This document shows, in pieces, positions 36,387 through 45,836 of a DNA stretch of 64,000 bases. The notes under the pieces are model-generated. The model was not told the origin of the DNA and did no database searches. It worked only from the letters and a program-made list of their open reading frames with translations. A program made the translations under genes and the position numbers. The first letter of the stretch is position 1; the number at the start of each line of letters is the position of its first letter. The DNA comes from Acinetobacter rudis (GTDB lineage Bacteria > Pseudomonadota > Gammaproteobacteria > Pseudomonadales > Moraxellaceae), in contig NZ_JAVIDR010000011.1 of NCBI RefSeq assembly GCF_031157835.1, positions 35,569 through 99,568 on the forward strand, given 5' to 3'.

Positions 36387-39290
36387 TTAGAAAAATGAAT
36401 GATCTTTCTCGTAGTAACGATCATCGTAATTCACTGCTGTAATGTTGTTAGTTAAACGAGTAGCAGGATTCATCTCAGTAAGCATGAATGCCGTAATCTT
36501 TCTATCATCTAACTCACTCACAATCAGATAGGTTGCTCTAGCATAACGATCATGTTCAACCACAAGCTGCATGCGTGGTGGTCTAGAAAGAAGTACTTGG
36601 CTTGGTCCAATTTTTTCACAAGGTATTGTATCAACAGTACCATCTCGCATTTGCAGAAAGATCTTATAGGATATATCTTCTGGCATTTCATTATCTTGAG
36701 ATAATGTGAGCACAAGCCCATTTACGCCCAAAACATCCCCATCCTTCGCTCTTAAACTGCAATTGTCAGCATTTAATAACTTGCTGTTTCTTGTGAGTAA
36801 ATTTGACTCGTCCAATGCTTCAAACTGGGTTGTAACCTTACGATATTGCAACTTATTCCATTCACGCCAAGCTCGTGTTTTAGCTTGTTCATGATTTCGA
36901 ATACCTGTGGTTGTGATCGTCATTGGGTTTAATGCACCATTACCCTCAATAGCGGTTTCTGTCTCAACATCATAGTAAATATGATATTTGATACGAGCAT
37001 CGTCCAACGGATCTGTATATTCAAGCTCAATACCGTCATAGTATTTATCCACTACAGATGTGATTGTTTGCTTCTCTGAACCAGGTACTTTATTACGATG
37101 ATTAAATAGCAGTGTTGCTATCTCTTGTGGTTTCTCAAATTTCAGCCTTAATTTAGAACCAAAACGATAAGGCTCACAAAATATAGCACTTGCAATCATG
37201 CCTGCAATTTCTTCAAATGATAGATTGGTATCATCAATTGTGTAGCAGAACTCAGCAGCTTTTTCAGAACCAAAATAGCTTTTCACTTGCTCTACTTCGT
37301 TCTTAATTTGCTCAATATCCACTTCATCAATAGTCCTGCGACCATTCTTCTCGTTTAATGCAAGATAAATGAGAGCTTGGCCAGCATCACGGGTTGCAAC
37401 TAAATCACCAGTTCCATCTATAGGCAATTTACGAGTCACTAGACAATTAAGTTTTCGCTCCTTAACCGATAATGCTCCATCTGTTGCAGGTGTGATTGTT
37501 CGAACTATAGTGATATTTTCATATCTATCCTTATCTGATTTAGCGAATGCAAAAACATCCTTAATCTTCACTTCACCACGATAAGAATCATCTGTATACC
37601 AATCTAAGCAAGCTCTAAATCTAAACCTTCCTATAAAGTTAAAGTTTATTTCGAGTGTTCGGCCAAACTGTGATGAATGAAACTCACGGAAAAATAAAAC
37701 ACTCTGCTGAACAGCACCAGTAGGCGTACCTGTTTCATCAATCTGCTGATACTCAACTAAAACTTTTGTTTCAGTTGGATCTCGACGCCCTGACTTTGAT
37801 TGCCAATACAAACCTTGTGGCCAAGTTAAGTTGATAGACATGCCTTCTGCATTTCGCATATCAAGATTAAACCAACCAATCCATTTATTACTGACACTAT
37901 CAATTTGCACCTCAACATTCTGTCCTGAAGTACTTTTGTTTGGTAATGTGTAGAGCTTTTCCCATTCGGTGTTAATTGCAACTGGATCTACTAAGGCAAT
38001 CACATTTGGGCTAATACTAGAAATAGTATATGCACCATTTAATGTAATCCCTTGAATATTCTTATTCAGTAATGCTCCAGCAATAATTAAGTAATCATCA
38101 TTTAATAAAGCCCAACTTGGATTTACATAGTGTGGGTTGGTTAATGCAATATCATAATGAAAGCCTGTTGGAATTGTTGTCTTTTGAATTGCGGCAACAG
38201 TATATTGTCCTGATAAATCCCGTGTTTCTTTTTTCTCTATAACCTCTGTTACTGTTTCAAAAACCTGATTTCCATTTTGATCTAAGATTAAGCTTGCAAC
38301 CTGCCTACTCACTGTTTCTTGAGTGATAATCTCAACAATAGCACCTGTAAGTTGTAAACCAGTAAACTTATTTACATCGTCAATATCACGAGTAGTCTCA
38401 ATAACAACATGGTTATTTTGCTTAATGAGCATTTCGCCTGTCAAAATAACATCAGATACTCCATATGAAGCATTTTGAATTGCTATATTGTCACCACTAA
38501 CAAAGCCCTGTGTAAAATCAATTGCAGTGGAACATTTTATATAGTTGGGTGCTTCAAACCAAATTTCACTTGATGTTAGTTTTGCTTCATTAGGTCGTTT
38601 TAATGATTGACCATTGATTGATTCACTTTTATAAACCTCAAAAGGCAATCGTGTAAATTCACCACCGATACGCCAAGCAGTTGGACCAATTAAAGAGGTA
38701 TTAGGCTCATATATTGAAGCTGACATACCATCGATATTACCCACATCAGTGTCGCCATCTTTGACATCACCAATTTGGTAATACCCCATCCCAATACACA
38801 TGATGCATTCTTCTATCTCGATATTATTGTCGTACCAAGTGAACACTTGGGCGATTAAGTCTGGATAACAGCGAAGAGTACCTAATATTTCAGGTATCCG
38901 TCCACCTACACGCAATCTATTTGAACGCTGTGCCAATTCATTATTTGCAGACTGTGGTGCAGTCACCTGTGGCTTAGGCATAGTCATATAGGTGTAGACA
39001 GAAAATGCTGCGACTAACGCCATTACAACTAAATATGCAATTGTTACAGGATCGTAGCCTTCTTCAAGAACAACGTAAAAGTCTCCTTCTAACTTCTGCA
39101 ATCGCTGAATAGACTTCTCATCATGAGGCGTTACATCACACCCAAGTGCTATTGCATTGTGGTAAATGCGCCCATCCTCAGGAAAACAATCTAACTCAAG
39201 TTGTTCTTGGATATATTTCGAGACATCTTCAACTTCGACAAATTCTTCGTTTAAATCCACCGATGTCTTTTTAATGCAAACCCTTTTCAT
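36387..39290 (-). CDS. Tail tip / host-specificity protein (TipJ, gpJ-like)
   Basis: A 967-residue central tail-tip protein. One hydrophobic segment near residues 84-103 (YLVVMALVAAFSVYTYM) is typical of Acinetobacter TipJ-type proteins. The middle is beta-rich with fibronectin-like and tail-hub features (RRTIDEVDIEQIK, EIAGMIASAIFCEPYRFGSKL). Gene order C40 peptidase - TipJ - fibre supports the assignment. It likely forms the baseplate hub and contacts the receptor. Its start overlaps the previous gene. Confidence 0.8.
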   Translation of the reverse strand: MKRVCIKKTSVDLNEEFVEVEDVSKYIQEQLELDCFPEDGRIYHNAIALGCDVTPHDEKSIQRLQKLEGDFYVVLEEGYDPVTIAYLVVMALVAAFSVYTYMTMPKPQVTAPQSANNELAQRSNRLRVGGRIPEILGTLRCYPDLIAQVFTWYDNNIEIEECIMCIGMGYYQIGDVKDGDTDVGNIDGMSASIYEPNTSLIGPTAWRIGGEFTRLPFEVYKSESINGQSLKRPNEAKLTSSEIWFEAPNYIKCSTAIDFTQGFVSGDNIAIQNASYGVSDVILTGEMLIKQNNHVVIETTRDIDDVNKFTGLQLTGAIVEIITQETVSRQVASLILDQNGNQVFETVTEVIEKKETRDLSGQYTVAAIQKTTIPTGFHYDIALTNPHYVNPSWALLNDDYLIIAGALLNKNIQGITLNGAYTISSISPNVIALVDPVAINTEWEKLYTLPNKSTSGQNVEVQIDSVSNKWIGWFNLDMRNAEGMSINLTWPQGLYWQSKSGRRDPTETKVLVEYQQIDETGTPTGAVQQSVLFFREFHSSQFGRTLEINFNFIGRFRFRACLDWYTDDSYRGEVKIKDVFAFAKSDKDRYENITIVRTITPATDGALSVKERKLNCLVTRKLPIDGTGDLVATRDAGQALIYLALNEKNGRRTIDEVDIEQIKNEVEQVKSYFGSEKAAEFCYTIDDTNLSFEEIAGMIASAIFCEPYRFGSKLRLKFEKPQEIATLLFNHRNKVPGSEKQTITSVVDKYYDGIELEYTDPLDDARIKYHIYYDVETETAIEGNGALNPMTITTTGIRNHEQAKTRAWREWNKLQYRKVTTQFEALDESNLLTRNSKLLNADNCSLRAKDGDVLGVNGLVLTLSQDNEMPEDISYKIFLQMRDGTVDTIPCEKIGPSQVLLSRPPRMQLVVEHDRYARATYLIVSELDDRKITAFMLTEMNPATRLTNNITAVNYDDRYYEKDHSFF

Positions 39291-39595
39291 CGATAAAACT
39301 CACATTGATCAAAGCCAAAAATCAATTCAAGTGGCACATACTGGGCTGCATCAGTTAAATGCAAAACCTTACCATCATAAAAAAGCCCGATATGATTTTG
39401 ATATCGGGCATTTGAGAAAAAGACTAAACAAGGTGAAATGGGTTCATCTAGTCGCTCAAGTTTATTTCGTTGATTCTGATGATCAAATATCTTTTGCTTA
39501 AGTTTTTCCCCTGTCAGTATCTCCCAAGCTTCGCCTACAAAATCTTGACAGTTGTAATCCTTACGACGTTCACGACATAGCAATTGTTCAATCAT
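39287..39595 (-). CDS. NlpC/P60-type (C40) tail assembly peptidase
   Basis: A 102-residue peptidase-like protein: nucleophile region YNCQDFVGEAWE (Cys), His in NHIGLFYDGKVLHL. It matches the short tail-tip C40 proteins (lambda gpK-like) needed for tail assembly or cell-wall digestion at entry. It overlaps both neighbours by 4 bases. Confidence 0.78.
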   Translation of the reverse strand: MIEQLLCRERRKDYNCQDFVGEAWEILTGEKLKQKIFDHQNQRNKLERLDEPISPCLVFFSNARYQNHIGLFYDGKVLHLTDAAQYVPLELIFGFDQCEFYR

Positions 39596-40077
39596 AAAGT
39601 ACCTCGCAACAATGGAAATTGCTCAAATGAATAAACATCACCTGTTTTAACATTGTTCAGCTCAGGTGCCTTCGCCTCGAAAGTGATATTACCCCTACTA
39701 TCTTTTGACATGCTTGTGATATGTAGGGTTTGAATCACAATCATGGGTGAATCAAGATTGTCATCACGATAAATACGTTGCTTAAATTGAACTGGTTTCT
39801 TGTCTAAGATATTGTTATAAGCCTCAATCAATCGATCATCAAAATCATTGATGGTCATTTTAACAACTTGATCTAAGTCATTATTCACATTAGACCGGTC
39901 AACTCGCATTGGGAGATATTCGTAAAACACCTTCTTCCCATTTTCATGTACTACATGAAATCCATCGTCATCAAATGACTGCAGGTAAAAATTGAATGTG
40001 GGGTGAACAATCTCAATGCAGCTCACCTCAGCTACAGCCCCTGAAGCATTGAGATAAAATGATGTGTAATCGCTCAT
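39592..40077 (-). CDS. DUF1833 tail protein
   Basis: A 161-residue protein with the DUF1833 pattern (IEIVHPTFNFYL near the start, MKITINDFDD-like VKMTINDFDDR, then ITFEAKAPELNN). The family is found in siphovirus tail tips between tape measure and TipJ, as here. Start overlaps the upstream stop (ATGA). Confidence 0.78.
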   Translation of the reverse strand: MSDYTSFYLNASGAVAEVSCIEIVHPTFNFYLQSFDDDGFHVVHENGKKVFYEYLPMRVDRSNVNNDLDQVVKMTINDFDDRLIEAYNNILDKKPVQFKQRIYRDDNLDSPMIVIQTLHITSMSKDSRGNITFEAKAPELNNVKTGDVYSFEQFPLLRGTL

Positions 40078-40553
40078 TTGATATTCCTCAATGCATTAGG
40101 CAATGCCTCATTAACCAGATGGTCAAGCGGATTGATGATGTCGTTGATGTCGACACCTTCATTACCAGTCTCAACGATCAATTGATTTTGATCGCGATCC
40201 ACAATAGGTTTCACTTTGAACTGAGCTGACACACCAAATACTAAGCCTTCCTTGCTATCTAACCCGAATGAATCAGGCACAAAATGACAGGTATAAGCTT
40301 TAAACTCAGGACCATCCACAATTAAATTTGCATAAAATGGTTGATTGGGGTTTTCACACCAAACCTCATGAAATGCACACAAATATAGATAACCTGATTC
40401 ACGAACAGTCCAATTAACATTAACCGTTCGCCAATTATTACGTGCAACACGGCGGTAACGATCTGCACCACCATCTAGCTGCTGTGAAATTACCCCTGAT
40501 GGATGACGCACAGAATATCCAGACTGTTTGACACATTTTAGTAAAATATTCAT
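40074..40553 (-). CDS. Minor tail protein, unknown family
   Basis: A 159-residue protein directly after the tape measure gene. It has no cysteine protease or membrane feature; SGYSVRHPSGVIS and FYANLIVDGPEFKAY suggest a beta-rich tail-tip (gpM-like) protein. Assignment is by position. Confidence 0.65.
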   Translation of the reverse strand: MNILLKCVKQSGYSVRHPSGVISQQLDGGADRYRRVARNNWRTVNVNWTVRESGYLYLCAFHEVWCENPNQPFYANLIVDGPEFKAYTCHFVPDSFGLDSKEGLVFGVSAQFKVKPIVDRDQNQLIVETGNEGVDINDIINPLDHLVNEALPNALRNIK

Positions 40554-40576
40554 AGAATCACCGAATTGCAGATATT

Positions 40577-40600
40577 AAAAAGCCCCACTAAATGTGAGGC
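40577..40600 (-). terminator. Terminator after tape measure gene
   Basis: GCCTCAC/GTGGGGC-type stem followed by TTTTT on the minus strand. Confidence 0.65.
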
Positions 40601-40602
40601 AG

Positions 40603-43600
40603 TTATGGGCGGTTAGGTTTTAATTCATATCTTTGCCGTATTTCTTTATTGAAATCAGAGTTGTGGCGGTTTAACTGATCCATCAAATAATCTCTAACCT
40701 CCTCAATCGTTACATAAGTTTTTCCATCACGCTGTTCGGTACGAGCTGACATACCTGGTGGTGTGTTGATAATGATTTGAGGCTGGATATTAATAGGTTG
40801 TGCTTTATCAACCTTCGCCTCCCCAATCGCAGCCAATCGCTTTCTTTCAAGCATCGGATTTGATTGAGGAGAACCTTGACGCATCAGATCAACATTGACA
40901 GGCCCACCCCAACGTTTAATATCCTCTTGTGACCAAACAACTTCTCCTTTATGCACAATACCAGCTGGATCGTATTTACCCCCTCGACCCGTATATCCAC
41001 CACCAGAGAACCCACTATTCAATGTTGCCAATGTTGTAATAGCTGGCATCACCGCAGCCATTACAGTTGCACCACCTGCAAGCTTTTGAGGTAACGTCAT
41101 TGCACTTGGATCAGCAAAAGCTTGTGCATATGCTGTATATGCCGCAGCCATTGATGATGCAATTGAGAATGTTTTTTGCATCGCAAACATTGCTCTATAT
41201 GTTCCAGACTGCTCGCCTTTCGAATCTTTAGCAGATTGTGCTAGTTGGCTAAACGTGTTTTGACCATTAGCTAGGATGCTACTAAAAAGGTTTAGCTGAT
41301 CTTGCTCTTGCACCTGTCTCAGCGCCTTTTCATCCAACAAACCTTTCTGTTTAATCGCAAGAATTGCGGCCTGATAAGCAGCCTCAGCATCAATAAGCAT
41401 TTGGTTGCGCGTATTGACATCATTTAGATACTGGTCGGTTTTGGGGTCTCTTTCATTAGCCTGATTAATCGCATTCTGCTTATTATCCCAAGCGGTACCC
41501 ATTTGATCACTATAGGAGTTTTGAGCCTCCCAACGATTAAAGGTAGGCTGTGGCATAGAGGCTCTAGCCAAAGCATCATAATACATGCGTTGGTATTCTG
41601 CAGTTTGCTGTTCAAGGGTGGATCTAAACTCCTTCATTTTCTCCTGTTGGAGGCGGCGATAAGCTGAGAGTTCGAGTTGACGCTGTTCCTCTGCCGACTC
41701 AAGAGCAATTTTCTTTTCCTCCTCGCCTAGAGCCATGCTTGCTTGAATACGAAGTTTTTTAACAGCAGCATCATTATTAATTTTCGTTTCACCAACCCAA
41801 CGCCAACCATCTACCTCTAGAACCTGCTCAAGCTCTCTAAGTTGCTTGGTATATTCGTAACGCTCCTTCTCCATTTCCATTTCTTTAGTCAGACCGTGCT
41901 TACGCAAGTCAGCCATACGTTTTTCATGGTCAGCAGCATCTTTTTGAGCAATGGTATAGTAGTCAGCTTGTAGAGTTTTCTTCTCACGAGCATCTTTTAA
42001 CTCAAGGTTTTCTTGCTGCTTGTAAGTAAGTGAGTTGGTGCTTCCAGCACTTGCTCCTCCTTTGATCTTGCTATGTATATCTGGCACTTGATGGAATAGT
42101 TCCATAATGATGCCATCTTCAAAGACAACACGGGTGTAGTGGCCAGCACCAGTTATTTCGCCAGTACCCTTACTCCGTTGCGTATGTGTGGTTACACTTT
42201 TTACAGCAACATTTGTTGTAATTGGAGTTCCAACAGGCATGCCAATATCCAAGCCCTTATGGTCGCTACTAGCTCCTGCTTTTGGCGGAGTTCTATGACC
42301 CATTCCAGAAGACACGCCATATGATGCAAGACCCTTTCCACCAGCTTTAAGTCTGTTTAAGTGCTCGGCAGTTGGTTTGTCTCCAAGTTTTTTACCACCA
42401 TACTGAACATGCAAGTGAGGGTTTGTACTGGTACCACTATTTCCAGAAATACCAACCAAACGATTACCATCAGCTAGGAGTTTATTGTTTTTCTTAAGCT
42501 GTGCTTCTCTCTCTCTTTCAGCTTTGGTTTGGGCTTGTGTCTGCTTGGTGATTTGATCTTGTAGATTTTCTCTTTTTTGCAAACTAAGAAAATCATTGTG
42601 GGCAATTTTTAACTGCTCAGGTGTTGATGCCTGACTTGAAGGTATTTTCTTATCAGCCAACCATTTCTCCATGAAGTTACCCCACTTCACGCCATACTCT
42701 CCACCACCAGCGGCATTAACGTTGTTAATCCAACGCTGGTTTTTGGTATTTTCCTCCAAACTTGCTGCTTGAATCGCTGCCAAACGTTGCTTTGCTAACT
42801 CCTGTTGAGCACCAGCCTCTTTATTAGCTGCTGTTGTAACTAAATCATGGGAATTTGCTAGCGCAGCATTTTTCCCTTGGGCATTGCTTGCCTCATTACC
42901 AGCAAGTTTAACCTGTGTACCTAAGTTACCTTGAGCATCTGCATTTTTTTGAACAATTACACGCTGATCATCATAGGCAAAGTTAGCATCTTTCAATTGC
43001 TTAAATTGCTGTGGGTCAATGAAATTAAGAGCATTAAGACGTTTTACTGCTTCCTCTTGCGAAATAATACCCTGACGCACTTGATTTGAAATATCCGCAA
43101 TTTCAACGTTGCCTTTGTGAGCATTCTGAATAGCAATCATATGAGCATTAAAAGTAAAGTTTAGCTCTTTGAGCTTTTTATTTTCAGCCTCAAATGCTTC
43201 CGCTAAATCACTCTTAGCCAGTGCTCGATCTCGACCCTCTAACTTTTTAAGTTCTTCAGTAGTTTTATTTGCAACCTCACCTTGCTGCTTGATCTTTGCT
43301 GTAGCCTCTTCCGCTCTCGCTGAAAAATACCCATAAGCAGCACTTGCGGCAGTTACACCAATGGTTAAAGCACCAATAGGACCACCAATTAAAGCCAAAC
43401 CTTTTGATGCTATGTTTCCGAATTTCGCTAAACCACCCCCAAGACTATCAACCTTTGCTTGAGCAATGCTTACTTGATCAAGTGCTTGCTTATATCGTAG
43501 GGCTGCTGTTGTTGCTCCATACTTGGCTTGTGTTGCTGCACCTGTTGCTTGGATACTTGCTAGATGTGCCTTAGCATCATTCAGCACAGCTACAGCCAAC

Positions 43601-44733
43601 TGTTGCTCTTGAACTGCTAACACTTGAACTGCAGATCGAGCCGCTAGTGCATCACTGGCATTTTTTCTTAAGGCATTCCCTTTGGTTAGAATGGCTTTGG
43701 TTAAATAGGCCACACCTCCAAGCATTGCAACACTGGAAATTGCACTAAGATTTTCAGAGATTAACTGAATTGACTGGGCGATTGCTTGTGCTGCACCACT
43801 TGTCTTTCCAGCCTCACCAACGAACTTTGTTATTTCGTTATTAAGTGCTGTCATAGACTGGCCAATCGTCATACTCGTTTTGCCAAATAACTCGTCAACG
43901 CTATCTTTTGACTTAGTAAGAGCTTCTACAAGAACATCAGTAGTAATCTTACCTTCAGCTGCTACAGCACGAAGCTGGCCAACGGTGATACCCATACCTT
44001 GAGCAATTGCTTTAGATAGTCCTGGTGTTTGTTCCATTACAGAGTTAAGTTCTTCACCACGTAACACACCTGAAGCTAATGCTTGTCCAAATTGGGTTAA
44101 GGCTGCCTCAGCAGATGCAGAACTCGCCCCTGAAATAGCCACAGCTTTTGATACGGTTTCAGTAAGTTCCGCTGTCTTCTTCATATCAATGCCAAGTGTT
44201 TTGGCATTTTCACTGAAACGTTGGTACACCTGAACGACAGAATCCCATTCTTGGCGTGAACTTTGAGCAATACGGAATGTGTCATTCATTGCTTGGTTGA
44301 GTTCAGTTTGGCTTGAGGTCACAAGTTTTAAGCGGTTCTCAAATCCTGCGAATGCATCCATCTTGGACACAGCAGCGCCAACGGTAGCAATCGCCATAAT
44401 ACGTGAAGCCAAAGCCTGTGCAGCTGTACTCGCCATGTTCATTGATGCTACGGAAGCATTAGAACTTTGAGTGACTTTACTTAATCCATCACTGGCCGTT
44501 TTCGATTGAGTCCCCACTGATCCAATTTGACCAGCAAGTACTTTAGCTGAAGACGCACCTTTGGCACCTTCTTGAGAAAATGTTGTTAAAGACTTCGATG
44601 TACCTTCAACTGACTTAGCTGCAAAGTCCCCAGTCTCTTGAATAGACTTAAGTTCTTTGTGTACTGCTTTTGCATTGCGTACTGCTTCCTGTGATTCAAT
44701 TGCAATGGACAGACGACTTTCTTGCTTGGACAT
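40603..44733 (-). CDS. Tape measure protein with internal M23-like peptidase
   Basis: 1376 residues that set tail length. Residues ~110-300 match the tape-measure domain (MATVGAAVSKMDAF, then FRIAQSSRQEWDSV, QTPGLSKAIAQGMGI); residues ~320-350 and ~440-470 are hydrophobic. A peptidase M23-like region is present but in swapped order: SGNSGTSTNPHLHVQY (HLH 773-775) precedes DHKGLDIGMPVGTP (H825xxxD829) and FHQV (H881). Long coiled coils and a hydrophobic stretch (about 1190-1250) follow. The peptidase may open the cell wall during DNA entry. Confidence 0.88.
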   Translation of the reverse strand: MSKQESRLSIAIESQEAVRNAKAVHKELKSIQETGDFAAKSVEGTSKSLTTFSQEGAKGASSAKVLAGQIGSVGTQSKTASDGLSKVTQSSNASVASMNMASTAAQALASRIMAIATVGAAVSKMDAFAGFENRLKLVTSSQTELNQAMNDTFRIAQSSRQEWDSVVQVYQRFSENAKTLGIDMKKTAELTETVSKAVAISGASSASAEAALTQFGQALASGVLRGEELNSVMEQTPGLSKAIAQGMGITVGQLRAVAAEGKITTDVLVEALTKSKDSVDELFGKTSMTIGQSMTALNNEITKFVGEAGKTSGAAQAIAQSIQLISENLSAISSVAMLGGVAYLTKAILTKGNALRKNASDALAARSAVQVLAVQEQQLAVAVLNDAKAHLASIQATGAATQAKYGATTAALRYKQALDQVSIAQAKVDSLGGGLAKFGNIASKGLALIGGPIGALTIGVTAASAAYGYFSARAEEATAKIKQQGEVANKTTEELKKLEGRDRALAKSDLAEAFEAENKKLKELNFTFNAHMIAIQNAHKGNVEIADISNQVRQGIISQEEAVKRLNALNFIDPQQFKQLKDANFAYDDQRVIVQKNADAQGNLGTQVKLAGNEASNAQGKNAALANSHDLVTTAANKEAGAQQELAKQRLAAIQAASLEENTKNQRWINNVNAAGGGEYGVKWGNFMEKWLADKKIPSSQASTPEQLKIAHNDFLSLQKRENLQDQITKQTQAQTKAEREREAQLKKNNKLLADGNRLVGISGNSGTSTNPHLHVQYGGKKLGDKPTAEHLNRLKAGGKGLASYGVSSGMGHRTPPKAGASSDHKGLDIGMPVGTPITTNVAVKSVTTHTQRSKGTGEITGAGHYTRVVFEDGIIMELFHQVPDIHSKIKGGASAGSTNSLTYKQQENLELKDAREKKTLQADYYTIAQKDAADHEKRMADLRKHGLTKEMEMEKERYEYTKQLRELEQVLEVDGWRWVGETKINNDAAVKKLRIQASMALGEEEKKIALESAEEQRQLELSAYRRLQQEKMKEFRSTLEQQTAEYQRMYYDALARASMPQPTFNRWEAQNSYSDQMGTAWDNKQNAINQANERDPKTDQYLNDVNTRNQMLIDAEAAYQAAILAIKQKGLLDEKALRQVQEQDQLNLFSSILANGQNTFSQLAQSAKDSKGEQSGTYRAMFAMQKTFSIASSMAAAYTAYAQAFADPSAMTLPQKLAGGATVMAAVMPAITTLATLNSGFSGGGYTGRGGKYDPAGIVHKGEVVWSQEDIKRWGGPVNVDLMRQGSPQSNPMLERKRLAAIGEAKVDKAQPINIQPQIIINTPPGMSARTEQRDGKTYVTIEEVRDYLMDQLNRHNSDFNKEIRQRYELKPNRP

Positions 44734-44750
44734 AACTTTTCCTCAAGCGT

Positions 44751-44802
44751 AAAAAAAGCGCCTAAGGCGCAGATAATAAAAAACCGACCTTGTTTAGGTC
44801 GG
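44751..44802 (-). terminator. Two tandem terminators before tape measure gene
   Basis: First AACCGACC/GGTCGGTT (44,781-44,802), then GCGCCTTAGGCGC followed by TTTTTTT (44,770-44,751) on the minus strand. Confidence 0.75.
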
Positions 44803-44803
44803 T

Positions 44804-44980
44804 TTAGTTAGTTTCATTGCGAATACTTTTCTTGTATTCCAAGTACGTTTTTAATAGGTGTGGTGATTGCCACGCTAAAATACAAAACAGAACAAATCCC
44901 ATTAAAAACAACAAACGTAATATGGAAATATCAGCCGCCACTTTCAGCACCTCATAAAAAATTGTGGTATATTCATTCAT
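44804..44980 (-). CDS. Small single-pass membrane protein (58 aa)
   Basis: 58 residues with one hydrophobic segment (LRLLFLMGFVLFCILAW) and a basic C-terminus, starting MNEYTT. An AAGAA lies upstream. It sits between the tail chaperones and the tape measure gene, flanked by terminators on both sides. Unknown function; too small for classification. Confidence 0.55.
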   Translation of the reverse strand: MNEYTTIFYEVLKVAADISILRLLFLMGFVLFCILAWQSPHLLKTYLEYKKSIRNETN

Positions 44981-45025
44981 ACGAAATTCTTGTTAATCCT
45001 TTTCCTTGTGTTTGACATTAAAAAA

Positions 45026-45055
45026 CCCCAATAGCGCCAACTATCGGGGTTTTGC
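45026..45055 (-). terminator. Terminator after tail chaperone genes
   Basis: CCCCGATAG, loop, CTATTGGGG then TTTTTT on the minus strand; T-rich on the plus strand as well, so possibly bidirectional. Confidence 0.75.
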
Positions 45056-45105
45056 TTTTTCTATGCACCAAGCACCCATTGTAAAAAGCACTTAATACAA
45101 GTCGT

Positions 45106-45417
45106 TTATTTCTTCCGATAAGCCTCTTCTAAAAAAAGATTATCCAAAGTGATAATGCAATCATCAAACATCCAAGACTCACACGGCGATTCATACTGAT
45201 CTAAATATGTAGTGATAGCAGATAGATCAATAGGCATTGGGATGCCTTGCTCATACCGTCTAGACCGTGAAATCAGGTGATATGCATCAACAACTGCTAA
45301 TGCTAATCGTGTTATTTTCGGCGCTTTCGCTTTGATACCGAGCGCTGCGAGTTGACGTTTTTGATGTTCGGTTTTAGCGCCATGCGATTGATATCTGTAG
45401 CACTCAATGACTTTCCC
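45106..45417 (-). CDS. Tail chaperone extension (gpT-like), reached by -1 frameshift
   Basis: An open frame of 101 codons in the -1 frame relative to the upstream chaperone, without its own start. It opens at the slippery site GGGAAAG and ends at TAA 45,106. The sequence contains ALGIKAKAPKITRLAL and ends LFLEEAYRKK. Frameshifting would give a 243-residue G-T fusion (142 residues of G plus 101). This is the conserved siphovirus tail-chaperone arrangement. Confidence 0.82.
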   Translation of the reverse strand, partial: GKVIECYRYQSHGAKTEHQKRQLAALGIKAKAPKITRLALAVVDAYHLISRSRRYEQGIPMPIDLSAITTYLDQYESPCESWMFDDCIITLDNLFLEEAYRKK

Positions 45418-45836
45418 AATAGTTCTTCTTTAGCTTTATCTGCAAGAGCTTGAATGCGTTCAGCTTGTTCAGTAACAAATACCACAAGAGCGACAGATAA
45501 ACCTTTTTTAGTTTCAGGATCAACCGCCATAGTACACAACTGTTCAGCCATATCAGTTGAATACTTTACTGGCTTACCATCAGCATCAACAACACCTTCC
45601 CAATCCAAAATTAGATCAGCAAAGGCTTTGTTATAGTCAAGTGGTGTAAGCCATGCAGATTCATCTGTAATCTCACGGTATCCATTCATTTCCTGATTAA
45701 TCTTAGCCCCAAAGATATCCATCTTACGGCTAAATGCAGGTTTACTTGTACCAGCAATCAGGAACTTCGCACCTTCGAACGGGCACCACTCACTCGGTAC
45801 ATCAATCGGTTTTTTTTCTTCAATTTGAATTTTCAT
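45312..45836 (-). CDS. Tail assembly chaperone (gpG-like)
   Basis: A 174-residue acidic-to-basic soluble protein located between tail tube and tape measure genes, the position of lambda gpG. It binds the tape measure protein during tail assembly. Its unshifted C-terminus ends with a Lys/Arg-rich tail. A lambda-type slippery heptamer inside it directs the extended product. Start is directly adjacent to the tail tube stop. Confidence 0.82.
   Translation of the reverse strand: MKIQIEEKKPIDVPSEWCPFEGAKFLIAGTSKPAFSRKMDIFGAKINQEMNGYREITDESAWLTPLDYNKAFADLILDWEGVVDADGKPVKYSTDMAEQLCTMAVDPETKKGLSVALVVFVTEQAERIQALADKAKEELLGKSLSATDINRMALKPNIKNVNSQRSVSKRKRRK
45411..45417 (-). other. Lambda-type slippery heptamer G GGA AAG
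   Basis: On the minus strand the frame-0 codons TTG GGA AAG give the heptamer GGGAAAG, identical to the lambda G/GT slip site. A -1 shift continues in a frame open for 101 codons. Confidence 0.82.
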
